Of a stretch of 10,137 bases of DNA, positions 4,690-10,137 are shown piece after piece. This stretch comes from CAYWEP01 sp964457405 (GTDB lineage: Bacteria; Patescibacteriota; Microgenomatia; Levybacterales; UBA12049), in NCBI GenBank assembly GCA_964457405.1, contig CAYWEP010000041.1:1-10137 (forward strand), read 5' to 3'. Both the position numbers and the translations under genes were made by a program. Under the pieces are notes generated by a model, which was not told the DNA's origin, did not search any database, and saw only the letters and a program-made list of their open reading frames with translations. Numbering within the stretch: the stretch's first letter is position 1; each line of letters begins with the position of its first letter.

Positions 4690-5706
4690 ATGGAAGAGAG
4701 AATAAAGAAAATTGCTTTACATGCAATTGATGAGAAAATTTTCCCTGGTTGTGTTGTTGGAGTTATAAAACAAGGAAAACGCATTGTCTTGCCATTTGGA
4801 ACGTATACCTATGATCATGATGCAAGACTAATGCATACGGATAGTATCTTTGATATTGCCTCGATTACAAAATCAATCCCGACTGCTTCACTTACGCTAT
4901 TTCTTATCGATCGTGGGGAGTTGCGACTTGATGACAAGCTTGTTACCTATGTTCCCGAATTCCAAAATCGTGATCGCGAACAGGTACTCATACGACATTT
5001 GTTAACCCATACGCTTGATTTTGATCTCACGCTCTCCTCACTCAAAGATCAGGATCCCGACAAAATTCTTCACCGCATTTTCACCGCGTGGTTTAAGAGC
5101 AAACCAGGGACAACATATGCGTATGTGAATGCAACAAGTATTTTACTGGGGTTTGTCATTGAGCGAGTCAGTAAAAAACCACTGGACGTTCTTGCAGCGG
5201 AGGAGTTTTTTACGCCGCTTGGTATGAAACGAACAACATTCCACCCGGGTCTTTTTCCGAAAGAAGAGATCGTCCCGACAGAGATTGATTCGTGGCGGGG
5301 ACGGTTGATTCAGGGCGAAGTGCATGATGAGAGCACGTATGCCCTTTCAAAAAAATATGTTGTTGGATCAGCAGGCTTATTCTCAACAGCACCTGACCAG
5401 CTGACGTTTTTGGAAATGTTGTTACAAAGCGGTACCTATAAAGGAAGAACGTATTTTTCAGCAAGGAGCATCGGTCGTTTTGCCGGTTTGGGGTGGGAGC
5501 TATATCAACCTCGTTTTATGGGAAAGTACGCGACGAAAAATACATTTGGTAAGACAGGTTTTACCGGTTGCTTAGTCTTGTGTGATCCAGAGAAACAGAT
5601 CGGTATTGTTATCCTTTCAAATTTTACCTATCCAAAGCGAAAGCCAGATAAAAACATCAGAGACAGAGTTTTTCGAGAGATAGCAGATAGTATTTTGTCT
5701 CATTGA
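4690..5706 (+). CDS. Serine beta-lactamase-like hydrolase (class C/esterase family)
   Basis: This 338-residue protein belongs to the Beta-lactamase (PF00144-type) superfamily of acyl-serine enzymes, which includes class C beta-lactamases, DD-peptidases and esterases. The catalytic SxxK is SITK (S58, K61) in the block SIFDIASITKSIPTASLTLF. The second motif is Y145-V-N147 and the third is K288-T-G in GKTGFTG. The family hallmark LLTH is at about residues 104-107, then a late block IGIVILSNFTYP. No signal peptide or membrane segment is visible at the N-terminus, so it probably stays in the cytoplasm, which argues against a cell-wall role and toward esterase or amide hydrolysis. The substrate cannot be told. 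It sits between nadC and nadD and may be transcribed separately. No SD precedes the ATG. Confidence 0.88.
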   Translation: MEERIKKIALHAIDEKIFPGCVVGVIKQGKRIVLPFGTYTYDHDARLMHTDSIFDIASITKSIPTASLTLFLIDRGELRLDDKLVTYVPEFQNRDREQVLIRHLLTHTLDFDLTLSSLKDQDPDKILHRIFTAWFKSKPGTTYAYVNATSILLGFVIERVSKKPLDVLAAEEFFTPLGMKRTTFHPGLFPKEEIVPTEIDSWRGRLIQGEVHDESTYALSKKYVVGSAGLFSTAPDQLTFLEMLLQSGTYKGRTYFSARSIGRFAGLGWELYQPRFMGKYATKNTFGKTGFTGCLVLCDPEKQIGIVILSNFTYPKRKPDKNIRDRVFREIADSILSH

Positions 5707-5711
5707 TCTTT

Positions 5712-5720
5712 TGCTATAAT
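5712..5720 (+). promoter_or_regulatory. Extended -10 promoter for nadD
   Basis: TGC followed directly by TATAAT (5715-5720) is a textbook extended -10. It ends ten bases before the nadD ATG, so initiation near 5727 leaves about four untranslated bases. There is no good -35 at 16-18 bases, as is common for extended -10 promoters. Confidence 0.55.
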
Positions 5721-5730
5721 CCATCTAAGT

Positions 5731-6306
5731 ATGAACATCGCAGTATTAGGAGGATGTTTTGACCCGCCACATATAGGGCATCTCTGGGTGGTAAAGCAAG
5801 TGCTGGAATTTCGAGCGGATATCGATCGCGTGCTTCTCATGCCTGCATTCAAACACCAGTGGAAACCGATTATTGCATCGCCGACAGACAGAATACAGAT
5901 GCTGCAAAGCCTTACAAACAAGAAAGTAATCATCTCTGATTTGGAACTAAAGCGCAAAGGAGTAAGCTATAGCGTGGAAACGATTGCAGAGCTAAGGCAG
6001 ATGTCAAAAGACACCATTTACTGGATTGTCGGATCAGATATTTTATCAGAATTTTCGCGTTGGGAAAAAACTGAAACACTAACAGAGCTTGCGACATTTC
6101 TGGTTTTTCCCCGCGATCCGTTTAGTCTTCCAGCAAAACTGCCCTCTGGTTTTGAAGCGATAAGAGATAAGGAGTTGATTACAACCAATCTTTCCTCAAC
6201 GCTTATCAGACAGCGAATCAAACAAGGAAAATCTATTAGCGGATTCGTGCCGGAGAAGGTAGAGGAATATATAAAGGGGAAAGGACTATATAGACAAATG
6301 ACCTAA
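5731..6306 (+). CDS. nadD: Nicotinate-nucleotide adenylyltransferase
   Basis: NadD joins nicotinate mononucleotide to AMP from ATP, giving nicotinate adenine dinucleotide, the second step from quinolinate to NAD. The protein has 191 residues, the usual size for NadD. The nucleotidyltransferase fold is marked by GGCFDPPHIGH (residues 7-17), with the HxGH motif H14 to H17. The conserved middle region is VSYSVETIAELRQM, then WIVGSDILSEFSRWE, and the C-terminal SSTLIRQRIKQGKSISGFVP corresponds to the ISxTxIR phosphate-binding motif. The start at 5731 directly gives the MNIAVLGG beta strand. It follows the hydrolase gene by 24 bases but has its own extended -10 box. The stop codon lies in a small hairpin shared with the nadE leader. 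Confidence 0.95.
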   Translation: MNIAVLGGCFDPPHIGHLWVVKQVLEFRADIDRVLLMPAFKHQWKPIIASPTDRIQMLQSLTNKKVIISDLELKRKGVSYSVETIAELRQMSKDTIYWIVGSDILSEFSRWEKTETLTELATFLVFPRDPFSLPAKLPSGFEAIRDKELITTNLSSTLIRQRIKQGKSISGFVPEKVEEYIKGKGLYRQMT

Positions 6307-6316
6307 GTATCTTAGG
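6302..6316. repeat. 6-bp hairpin overlapping the nadD stop codon
   Basis: CCTAAG (6302-6307), loop TAT, CTTAGG (6311-6316) is a perfect palindrome that contains the nadD TAA. A palindromic CTTAAG follows at 6320-6325. No T-tract is present, so it is not a convincing terminator, and nadE probably shares the nadD transcript. The words resemble the units of the rplM-rpsI array (CCTAAGT) and may be a worn remnant. Confidence 0.4.
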
Positions 6317-6331
6317 CAGCTTAAGTAACCT

Positions 6332-7108
6332 ATGTTGCCCGCTATAAATCCAGAATACGAAGTTAACAGAATAGGAGAGTTTTTACGACAGACTCTTAAA
6401 AAAACCGGACTTTCAAAGGTTGTCATCGGTTTATCAGGTGGCATTGATTCAGCAACTTCTTTGATGCTCGCAGTTGGGGCGTTGGGAAAAGAAAATGTTC
6501 ATGTATTATTCATGCCGTACAAAAATACTCATCCCACGGCATTTAAGAACGCTAAAGCAGTGGTAGCTTTTTTACAAATTCCGGAGTCTAAAGTTGAAAT
6601 TGTTGACGTTGGTTCCGGAGTAGATGCATTGGCTGCAAGCTTGGGTATTTCTCAACAAGATACAATGCGACTTGGGAATATTATGGCGAGGGTGAGGATG
6701 ATTACGATTTTTGACCGTGCCAAAAAATTGGGAGCATTGGTGTTGGGGACTGAGAATAAATCAGAATATTTACTTGGGTATTTTACCCGCGGTGGTGATG
6801 AATTGTCAGATATTGAGCCAGTACAACACCTGTATAAAACACAAGTCTATGAGTTGGCAAATTATCTTGGTTTGCCTGATAATATTTTGAAACAAATTCC
6901 AACTGCAGGGCTTTGGGAAGGGCAAACGGATGAAGGGGAATTTGGATTTTCTTATAAAGAAGCAGATCAGGTGCTGCATTTATATTTTGACAAAAACTTT
7001 TTACTCGATGACATAGTAAAACAAGGATTTGCAAATGCAGAAAATATTATCGCGTATGCAAAGAAAAATCACTACAAACATAAAGTCCCATACTCGCTTG
7101 ACTTCTGA
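6332..7108 (+). CDS. nadE: NH3-dependent NAD+ synthetase
   Basis: NadE amidates nicotinate adenine dinucleotide to NAD+ through an adenylated intermediate, the last step of the pathway. The 258-residue protein is the short form and lacks the N-terminal glutaminase domain, so it should use free ammonia. The ATP-binding P-loop is GLSGGIDSATS (SGGIDS at 35-40). Later hallmarks are LGTENKSEYLLGYFTRGGD, then the metal- and substrate-binding region PTAGLWEGQTDEGEFGFSY. The start at 6332 gives a normal N-terminus; no SD and no -10 box are seen in the 25-base gap, so it is probably co-transcribed with nadD. The stop is TGA. Confidence 0.95.
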   Translation: MLPAINPEYEVNRIGEFLRQTLKKTGLSKVVIGLSGGIDSATSLMLAVGALGKENVHVLFMPYKNTHPTAFKNAKAVVAFLQIPESKVEIVDVGSGVDALAASLGISQQDTMRLGNIMARVRMITIFDRAKKLGALVLGTENKSEYLLGYFTRGGDELSDIEPVQHLYKTQVYELANYLGLPDNILKQIPTAGLWEGQTDEGEFGFSYKEADQVLHLYFDKNFLLDDIVKQGFANAENIIAYAKKNHYKHKVPYSLDF

Positions 7109-7128
7109 GTAATACTTTATGTTAGACT
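7098..7128 (+). promoter_or_regulatory. Probable promoter giving a leaderless L,D-transpeptidase mRNA
   Basis: TTGACT (7098-7103) overlaps the last codons of nadE. TGT followed by TAGACT (7123-7128) forms an extended -10. The spacer is 19 bases, longer than ideal. Initiation seven bases after the -10 would fall exactly on the A of the ATG at 7135. The alternative is read-through from nadE. Confidence 0.45.
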
Positions 7129-7134
7129 GGGTAC

Positions 7135-7902
7135 ATGCCCAAGAAAAAAGCTCATAGAAAAATATCACCAACGCGAAAAGCAGTAGTTCCAGTTATCGTA
7201 CACACACGATTTGTCATCTTTTATGTATGTGCAGCGTTGCTATCATTTGCTTTTTTTTTCATGCAGACTAGAGAATGGTATTTTTTCATATCTGGGAAAG
7301 AAAGAGTAGATTTTGCGAACGAAACAGGGGAGTATGACCTGTCAGACACGGTGGCGTATGTCAATGGAGAAGAGATTTCAGTCCCGCCCCCGTATGCGTA
7401 TACATATAATCCGACAGAAGGACTGAATCGCGTATTGGGAGATACGACTTCGAGCAACAAGCGGATCGAGATTGATCTGACGAATCAGCGCGTTTATGCT
7501 TTTGAAGGAAGTACAAAGGTATATGACTTTCTCGTATCAACCGGCTTGTGGGGCAGGACGCCAACCGGAGAATTTGATATATGGGTGAAGTATCGGGCGA
7601 CAAAGATGAGTGGAGGAAGTAAGGCGCTTGGGACGTATTATTATTTACCAAATGTTCCTTATGTGATGTTCTTTGCAAATGCACAAGTTCCCAGGTGGAA
7701 AGGATACAGTTTTCACGGTACATACTGGCATAGCAACTTTGGTCACCCGATGAGTCATGGGTGTATCAATATGAAGACTGAGGAGGCGGCAATTCTCTAT
7801 TATTGGGCACATCCCGATTTGCAAGGAAAGCAGTCAATTACTGCGTCAGCGGACAACCTGGGGACAAAAGTCATCATCTACGGCACCGCCCCTGCGAGTT
7901 AG
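7135..7902 (+). CDS. Membrane-anchored L,D-transpeptidase (YkuD domain)
   Basis: L,D-transpeptidases form 3-3 cross-links in peptidoglycan or attach proteins to it, using a catalytic cysteine outside the membrane. The 255-residue protein starts with a Lys/Arg-rich cytoplasmic stretch, then one hydrophobic segment at about residues 24-43 (FVIFYVCAALLSFAFFF), acting as an uncleaved anchor. The YkuD domain covers about residues 110-253: IEIDLTNQRVYAFEGS, then TPTGEFDIW, a histidine in FHGTYW (H194) and the catalytic signature SHGCINM (207-213, Cys210). The region between membrane and domain (about 50-100) is short and lacks recognised peptidoglycan-binding repeats. The ATG follows an extended -10 box with no SD. 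Its 3' end overlaps the convergent HD gene by 57 bases. Confidence 0.92.
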   Translation: MPKKKAHRKISPTRKAVVPVIVHTRFVIFYVCAALLSFAFFFMQTREWYFFISGKERVDFANETGEYDLSDTVAYVNGEEISVPPPYAYTYNPTEGLNRVLGDTTSSNKRIEIDLTNQRVYAFEGSTKVYDFLVSTGLWGRTPTGEFDIWVKYRATKMSGGSKALGTYYYLPNVPYVMFFANAQVPRWKGYSFHGTYWHSNFGHPMSHGCINMKTEEAAILYYWAHPDLQGKQSITASADNLGTKVIIYGTAPAS

Positions 7903-8736
7903 ACTTTGTTCTGCAAGGAGATGTCCAAGTATTGCATGTAACTGCCTGAGGTTTGGCAAAAGAGGATTTAGTACATGTGTTCTGTTCTCATATGTCTGGA
8001 ACGCATTAATCATCATTCGACTGCGGTTCAGTTGGTCGACAGGTCCAGCGCTTAGTTTAGTATATGCTTTAAGTCCTTTTTCTGCGGTGTCATCAATTAT
8101 ATCGCCCAGATTGGATGTAAAGTCTGCAGTTTTAATAAGGACAGTTGAAGGTGGCCATTTCTGCATATCTTTTATCTGTTGTATTTTTCTTGCTAACCAA
8201 TCTCCTACTTCTGGTCCTGCATTCATCTGCGTTGGTTTCTTTTCAGTAAGTTGATCTACTATCCTCGCCACTCGCGGACCAAAGGCTGCCTTAATCTGAA
8301 AAAGTGACATGAGATTATTTTCTGGAAAGTCATGGAGGCATGCCGCAGTAATTTCATAAGGAAGGGCATATTGTGCTATGAGAAAAACTACGTCTGCAAT
8401 ATGGATAAATTCGGATCTTCCGCTTACTTTTCTTGGTATATCTTTGTGTTTTATAAATGCTAGCTTCATAGCAGGGGGTACCTGATCCGTGTATTTTCCT
8501 TCCGCCCTTAAAATGTCGCATAAAATGTCATATGCAACGTCTGGGTCTTTTCTTTCAGGGAACCGTTGTATTGGGGAAACCACCAACTCTTCTGTCAGGA
8601 GGATCACTCGCTGTATCGAGTCGTCGAAAGCCAGATCGCCATCATGAGAAGCTGTTGTATCAGCGGGAGTACCTAAGGTAAGATGAAAAAGTATAGGTGG
8701 GTATGGAATATTTTTTGTCTCTGCACGTGATGACAT
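7846..8736 (-). CDS. RelA/SpoT-type HD-domain protein, catalytic pair altered
   Basis: This 296-residue protein contains an HD hydrolase domain like that of RelA/SpoT and MESH1, enzymes that remove pyrophosphate from (p)ppGpp. The domain spans about residues 65-215. The segment RKVSGRSEFIH (102-112) matches the RKSGEPYIIH-type signature; metal ligands would be H112, H135-D136 (LHDFPENN) and D205 (IKTADFTSNL). The catalytic Glu-Asp pair that follows HD in active hydrolases reads E139-N140 here. There is no synthetase or TGS domain, so it is not a full Rel enzyme. About 60 N-terminal and 80 C-terminal residues are not recognised. Possible roles are a small alarmone hydrolase, a different nucleotide phosphohydrolase, or a non-catalytic sensor. 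The end is encoded antisense to the transpeptidase gene. Confidence 0.78.
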   Translation of the reverse strand: MSSRAETKNIPYPPILFHLTLGTPADTTASHDGDLAFDDSIQRVILLTEELVVSPIQRFPERKDPDVAYDILCDILRAEGKYTDQVPPAMKLAFIKHKDIPRKVSGRSEFIHIADVVFLIAQYALPYEITAACLHDFPENNLMSLFQIKAAFGPRVARIVDQLTEKKPTQMNAGPEVGDWLARKIQQIKDMQKWPPSTVLIKTADFTSNLGDIIDDTAEKGLKAYTKLSAGPVDQLNRSRMMINAFQTYENRTHVLNPLLPNLRQLHAILGHLLAEQSLTRRGGAVDDDFCPQVVR

Positions 8737-8746
8737 AAAAATAATA

Positions 8747-8764
8747 CCGATTTGGATCGATCGG
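8747..8764. repeat. 5-bp inverted repeat in the HD gene leader
   Basis: CCGAT (8747-8751) and ATCGG (8760-8764) flank an 8-base centre, and GATCGATC (8755-8762) is itself palindromic. If transcription starts at the upstream TATAAT, this lies in the 5' leader 11 bases before the ATG; otherwise it lies just upstream of a possible proximal -10. It may be an operator or a leader hairpin. Confidence 0.3.
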
Positions 8765-8777
8765 CAAAGGCTTCAGG

Positions 8778-8805
8778 ATTATATATGCTTTTGCTCAGTT
8801 TTCAA
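8778..8805 (-). promoter_or_regulatory. Probable promoter for the HD-domain gene
   Basis: On the - strand TTGAAA (8805-8800) and TATAAT (8783-8778) are 16 bases apart, the best two-box promoter on this strand. Initiation near 8771 would give a leader of about 35 bases. A second TATTAT at 8746-8741 is only four bases from the ATG and would give a leaderless message instead. No SD is seen before the ATG. Confidence 0.5.
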
Positions 8806-8836
8806 AGAAGTAAATGCGTATTGACGCTAAGGAGAA

Positions 8837-9394
8837 TTAATCGATGATCATTTCTTTGGCAAAGAGGTAGCCCCAGAGGATGCTTGCGGGAAGAAATCTA
8901 TCAAACTTTTCTTCATCGAATACCTTGTCTTTTATGGTAAAACGGCGTTTTTGCCGAATAACCATTAATTGTGCAAGAAACATATTCATCACTTGGTCAA
9001 TTGTTTCAAGGATGACCGCGCCATCAAAGAGGAGTTTGGTCACTTTCTGCTTGGTTTCTTTGACTGATTTTCTGTCAGTTACTATTTTGTAGTAGGGATA
9101 ATTTTTTACCATTGACCGTTCTTTGAGATATATCTGCACGCCACACATCATGGAGAGTAAAAAGAGCGTGTACAAGCGAGACTTATACGCTTCCTCTGGT
9201 TCAAGAAGCGGCGCGTAATGAATTTGCGCAAAGATTGATGCGGCTGAGCGACAATGCGTAATAAGCTCTTCAGGAAGGTAAAATTTGGAAAGCACACTGT
9301 CGTGGGTGTACTGATCCATAGATGCAACGACCGTGTGCCAGATAGTCTGCGCAATGGGATCAATGTATTCAATTTTTTTGGGCAGTCGCTTCAT
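8837..9394 (-). CDS. Hypothetical protein, 185 residues
   Basis: I do not recognise this protein. It starts MKRLPKKIEYIDPIAQTIWH and looks mostly alpha-helical, with mixed charge and no signal peptide. A hydrophobic stretch at about residues 73-87 (LYTLFLLSMMCGVQIYL) is amphipathic rather than a clear membrane span. A Lys-rich part (KSVKETKQKVTK, about 109-120) and a further helix rich in Met and Ile follow. The frame is open throughout and covers nearly all the space between neighbours. Its ATG lies 21 bases after an extended -10 box. It is followed 100 bases on by the HD gene on the same strand. No catalytic motif is evident. Confidence 0.75.
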   Translation of the reverse strand: MKRLPKKIEYIDPIAQTIWHTVVASMDQYTHDSVLSKFYLPEELITHCRSAASIFAQIHYAPLLEPEEAYKSRLYTLFLLSMMCGVQIYLKERSMVKNYPYYKIVTDRKSVKETKQKVTKLLFDGAVILETIDQVMNMFLAQLMVIRQKRRFTIKDKVFDEEKFDRFLPASILWGYLFAKEMIID

Positions 9395-9415
9395 TCTTAC
9401 ACAATCTTCACTTTC

Positions 9416-9445
9416 AGTATAGCATACCCCTTAAAACCTTGTCTT
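9416..9445 (-). promoter_or_regulatory. Probable promoter for the 185-residue hypothetical gene
   Basis: On the - strand AAGACA (9445-9440) and TATACT (9421-9416) are 18 bases apart, with TGC directly before the -10 (extended -10). Initiation near 9409 gives a leader of about 15 bases. The -35 overlaps the stop codon of the upstream gene, so the two - strand genes seem to be separately promoted. Confidence 0.5.
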
Positions 9446-10037
9446 AATTATTATGTTTATTAAACAATGGGCGTTTGTCTTTGGTAGTTGATACTTTTTT
9501 CGTTTCCCAATTATACTGTATCGGCTTACCAAACGTATATATTGCGGCGTATTTTGCCCGCTCATCAACGGATTGGTCTGAATGGAACATAAACTGTTCG
9601 ATAATATTCTCGTTCATGGAAAGATATAAAGGCAGCGTCGCGTTGAGATGCCATTTGCCGGTGTCATCAAGAAATGTTGGGGTAACAAGTAATTTATAGA
9701 ACTGGGGTGTTTTTGCAAGGGGTTTAAACGTTCGTAGTCGATCGAGGCTATCATAATGATGCGTGGGACTCTGCCAGAATTCACGGCGCAATGGATATAG
9801 TGTTGCAAAGCGAAGAGGAAGCAAGATGACGTGCTGCAGTATCGTAAGCTCTCCTGATATTCGAATTTCCGAAACTGCTTCTCTTAAGATCTTTATTACC
9901 TCATCAAGGGACCTGTAAACAAATGTCATCGGGTATGGATCAAGCACGCGTGCACCTTTTATGGGATTGAGGAATATCATGTATGCAGCGCTCGGGTAGT
10001 CTGGTGCCAGTGTGCAGTATTCAGTTTCCTCAGCCAT
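9444..10037 (-). CDS. Hypothetical protein, 197 residues
   Basis: I do not recognise this protein. It starts MAEETEYCTLAPDYPSAAYM and has no signal peptide. The middle contains the segment RSLDEVIKILREAVSEIRIS (about 43-62), probably helical, then a hydrophobic run LQHVILLPLRFATLYPLRRE that is interrupted by Arg and Pro and so is unlikely to cross a membrane. His/Trp/Tyr-rich segments (WQSPTHHYDS, FLDDTGKWHLNATLPLYLSM) follow, and the tail is Lys-rich. Its frame is open from a TATAAA-linked ATG to TAA. Together with the next - strand gene it forms a pair of similar-sized orphans whose link, if any, is only proximity. No SD precedes the start. Confidence 0.75.
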   Translation of the reverse strand: MAEETEYCTLAPDYPSAAYMIFLNPIKGARVLDPYPMTFVYRSLDEVIKILREAVSEIRISGELTILQHVILLPLRFATLYPLRREFWQSPTHHYDSLDRLRTFKPLAKTPQFYKLLVTPTFLDDTGKWHLNATLPLYLSMNENIIEQFMFHSDQSVDERAKYAAIYTFGKPIQYNWETKKVSTTKDKRPLFNKHNN

Positions 10038-10050
10038 AAGAACATCATGA

Positions 10051-10079
10051 TTTATACACTATTCTGTGTCGTATTGCAA
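10051..10079 (-). promoter_or_regulatory. Probable promoter for the 197-residue hypothetical gene
   Basis: On the - strand TTGCAA (10079-10074) and TATAAA (10056-10051) are 17 bases apart. Initiation near 10044 would leave about seven untranslated bases before the ATG at 10037. Confidence 0.5.
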
Positions 10080-10135
10080 TTCGTTGTACAGGAAGAGGAC
10101 ATCGGTAAGACTTTTGTTTTTAAGACTTGCTCAAT
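10052..10135 (-). other. Open frame at the window edge, possible gene end
   Basis: On the - strand one frame stays open from the window edge for 28 codons to TAA at 10054-10052. The peptide includes IEQVLKTKVLPM and a Ser/Thr/Cys/Asn-rich end. It could be the C-terminus of another - strand gene, or chance: 27 sense codons are too few to judge, and the residue mix is not persuasive. The probable promoter of the next gene overlaps it. Confidence 0.2.
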
Positions 10136-10137
10136 AT

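Noticed and set aside
7361..7723. 120-codon - strand frame inside the L,D-transpeptidase gene
   Set aside because: It lies opposite the catalytic YkuD coding region, shows no domain, and is not needed to explain the sequence.
9254..9463. 69-codon + strand frame opposite the 185-residue gene
   Set aside because: No promoter or SD is seen and it runs antisense to a better-supported frame.
1..10137. Alternative genetic code with TGA read as Gly or Trp, as in some CPR lineages
   Set aside because: nadE and the hydrolase end properly at TGA with full-length proteins, and no core gene has an internal TGA.
1..10137. CRISPR array, tRNA, rRNA, insertion sequence or phage genes
   Set aside because: The only repeats are 7-8 bp units without spacers; no cloverleaf, rRNA segment, transposase or integrase motif was recognised by reading.

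Overview
This window reads as a chromosomal segment of a small-genome bacterium, most likely a Candidate Phyla Radiation (Patescibacteria) member and perhaps of the Microgenomates group. The basis is compact genes, a continuous S13-S11-S4-alpha-L17-L13-S9 block, lineage-type extensions on L17 and S9, several start codons directly behind a -10 box without a Shine-Dalgarno (SD) site, and two orphan genes. The phylum call is inference; no 16S or other marker settles it. Stops are TAA, TAG and TGA, so this is the standard bacterial code. No frameshift or insertion sequence was seen in any core gene.

Region 1 (1-3587, + strand) is the end of the ribosomal protein/RNA polymerase alpha operon: the last codons of a probable rpsM, then rpsK, rpsD, rpoA, rplQ, rplM and rpsI. 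Some junctions are tight one-base TAATG overlaps with good SD sites (rpsK/rpsD, rplQ/rplM). Others are filled by unusual short repeats: an 8-bp repeat array with an inverted second arm and a T-tract between rpoA and rplQ, a 7-bp array with an inverted second arm between rplM and rpsI, and a third 7-bp array inside the rplQ reading frame.

Region 2 (3588-7108) carries NAD synthesis. nadC, nadD and nadE encode the three steps from quinolinate to NAD, with a cytoplasmic-looking serine beta-lactamase-like hydrolase between nadC and nadD. A 45-residue protein with a CGLC motif is encoded on the - strand between rpsI and nadC, a small gene easily missed. It and nadC appear to fire from back-to-back promoters in about 50 bp.

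Region 3 (7135-10137) holds a membrane-anchored L,D-transpeptidase on the + strand. Three - strand genes face it: a RelA/SpoT-type HD-domain protein whose usual catalytic Glu-Asp pair reads Glu-Asn, and two proteins of unknown function. The transpeptidase and HD genes overlap at their 3' ends.

A theme across regions 2 and 3 is that genes start 6-21 bases after a TATAAT-like box, often an extended TGn -10, with no SD. This suggests leaderless or near-leaderless transcripts, in contrast to SD-led rpsD, rplM and rpsI. No tRNA, rRNA, CRISPR, transposon or riboswitch was recognised, and no gene-free stretch exceeds 300 bases.
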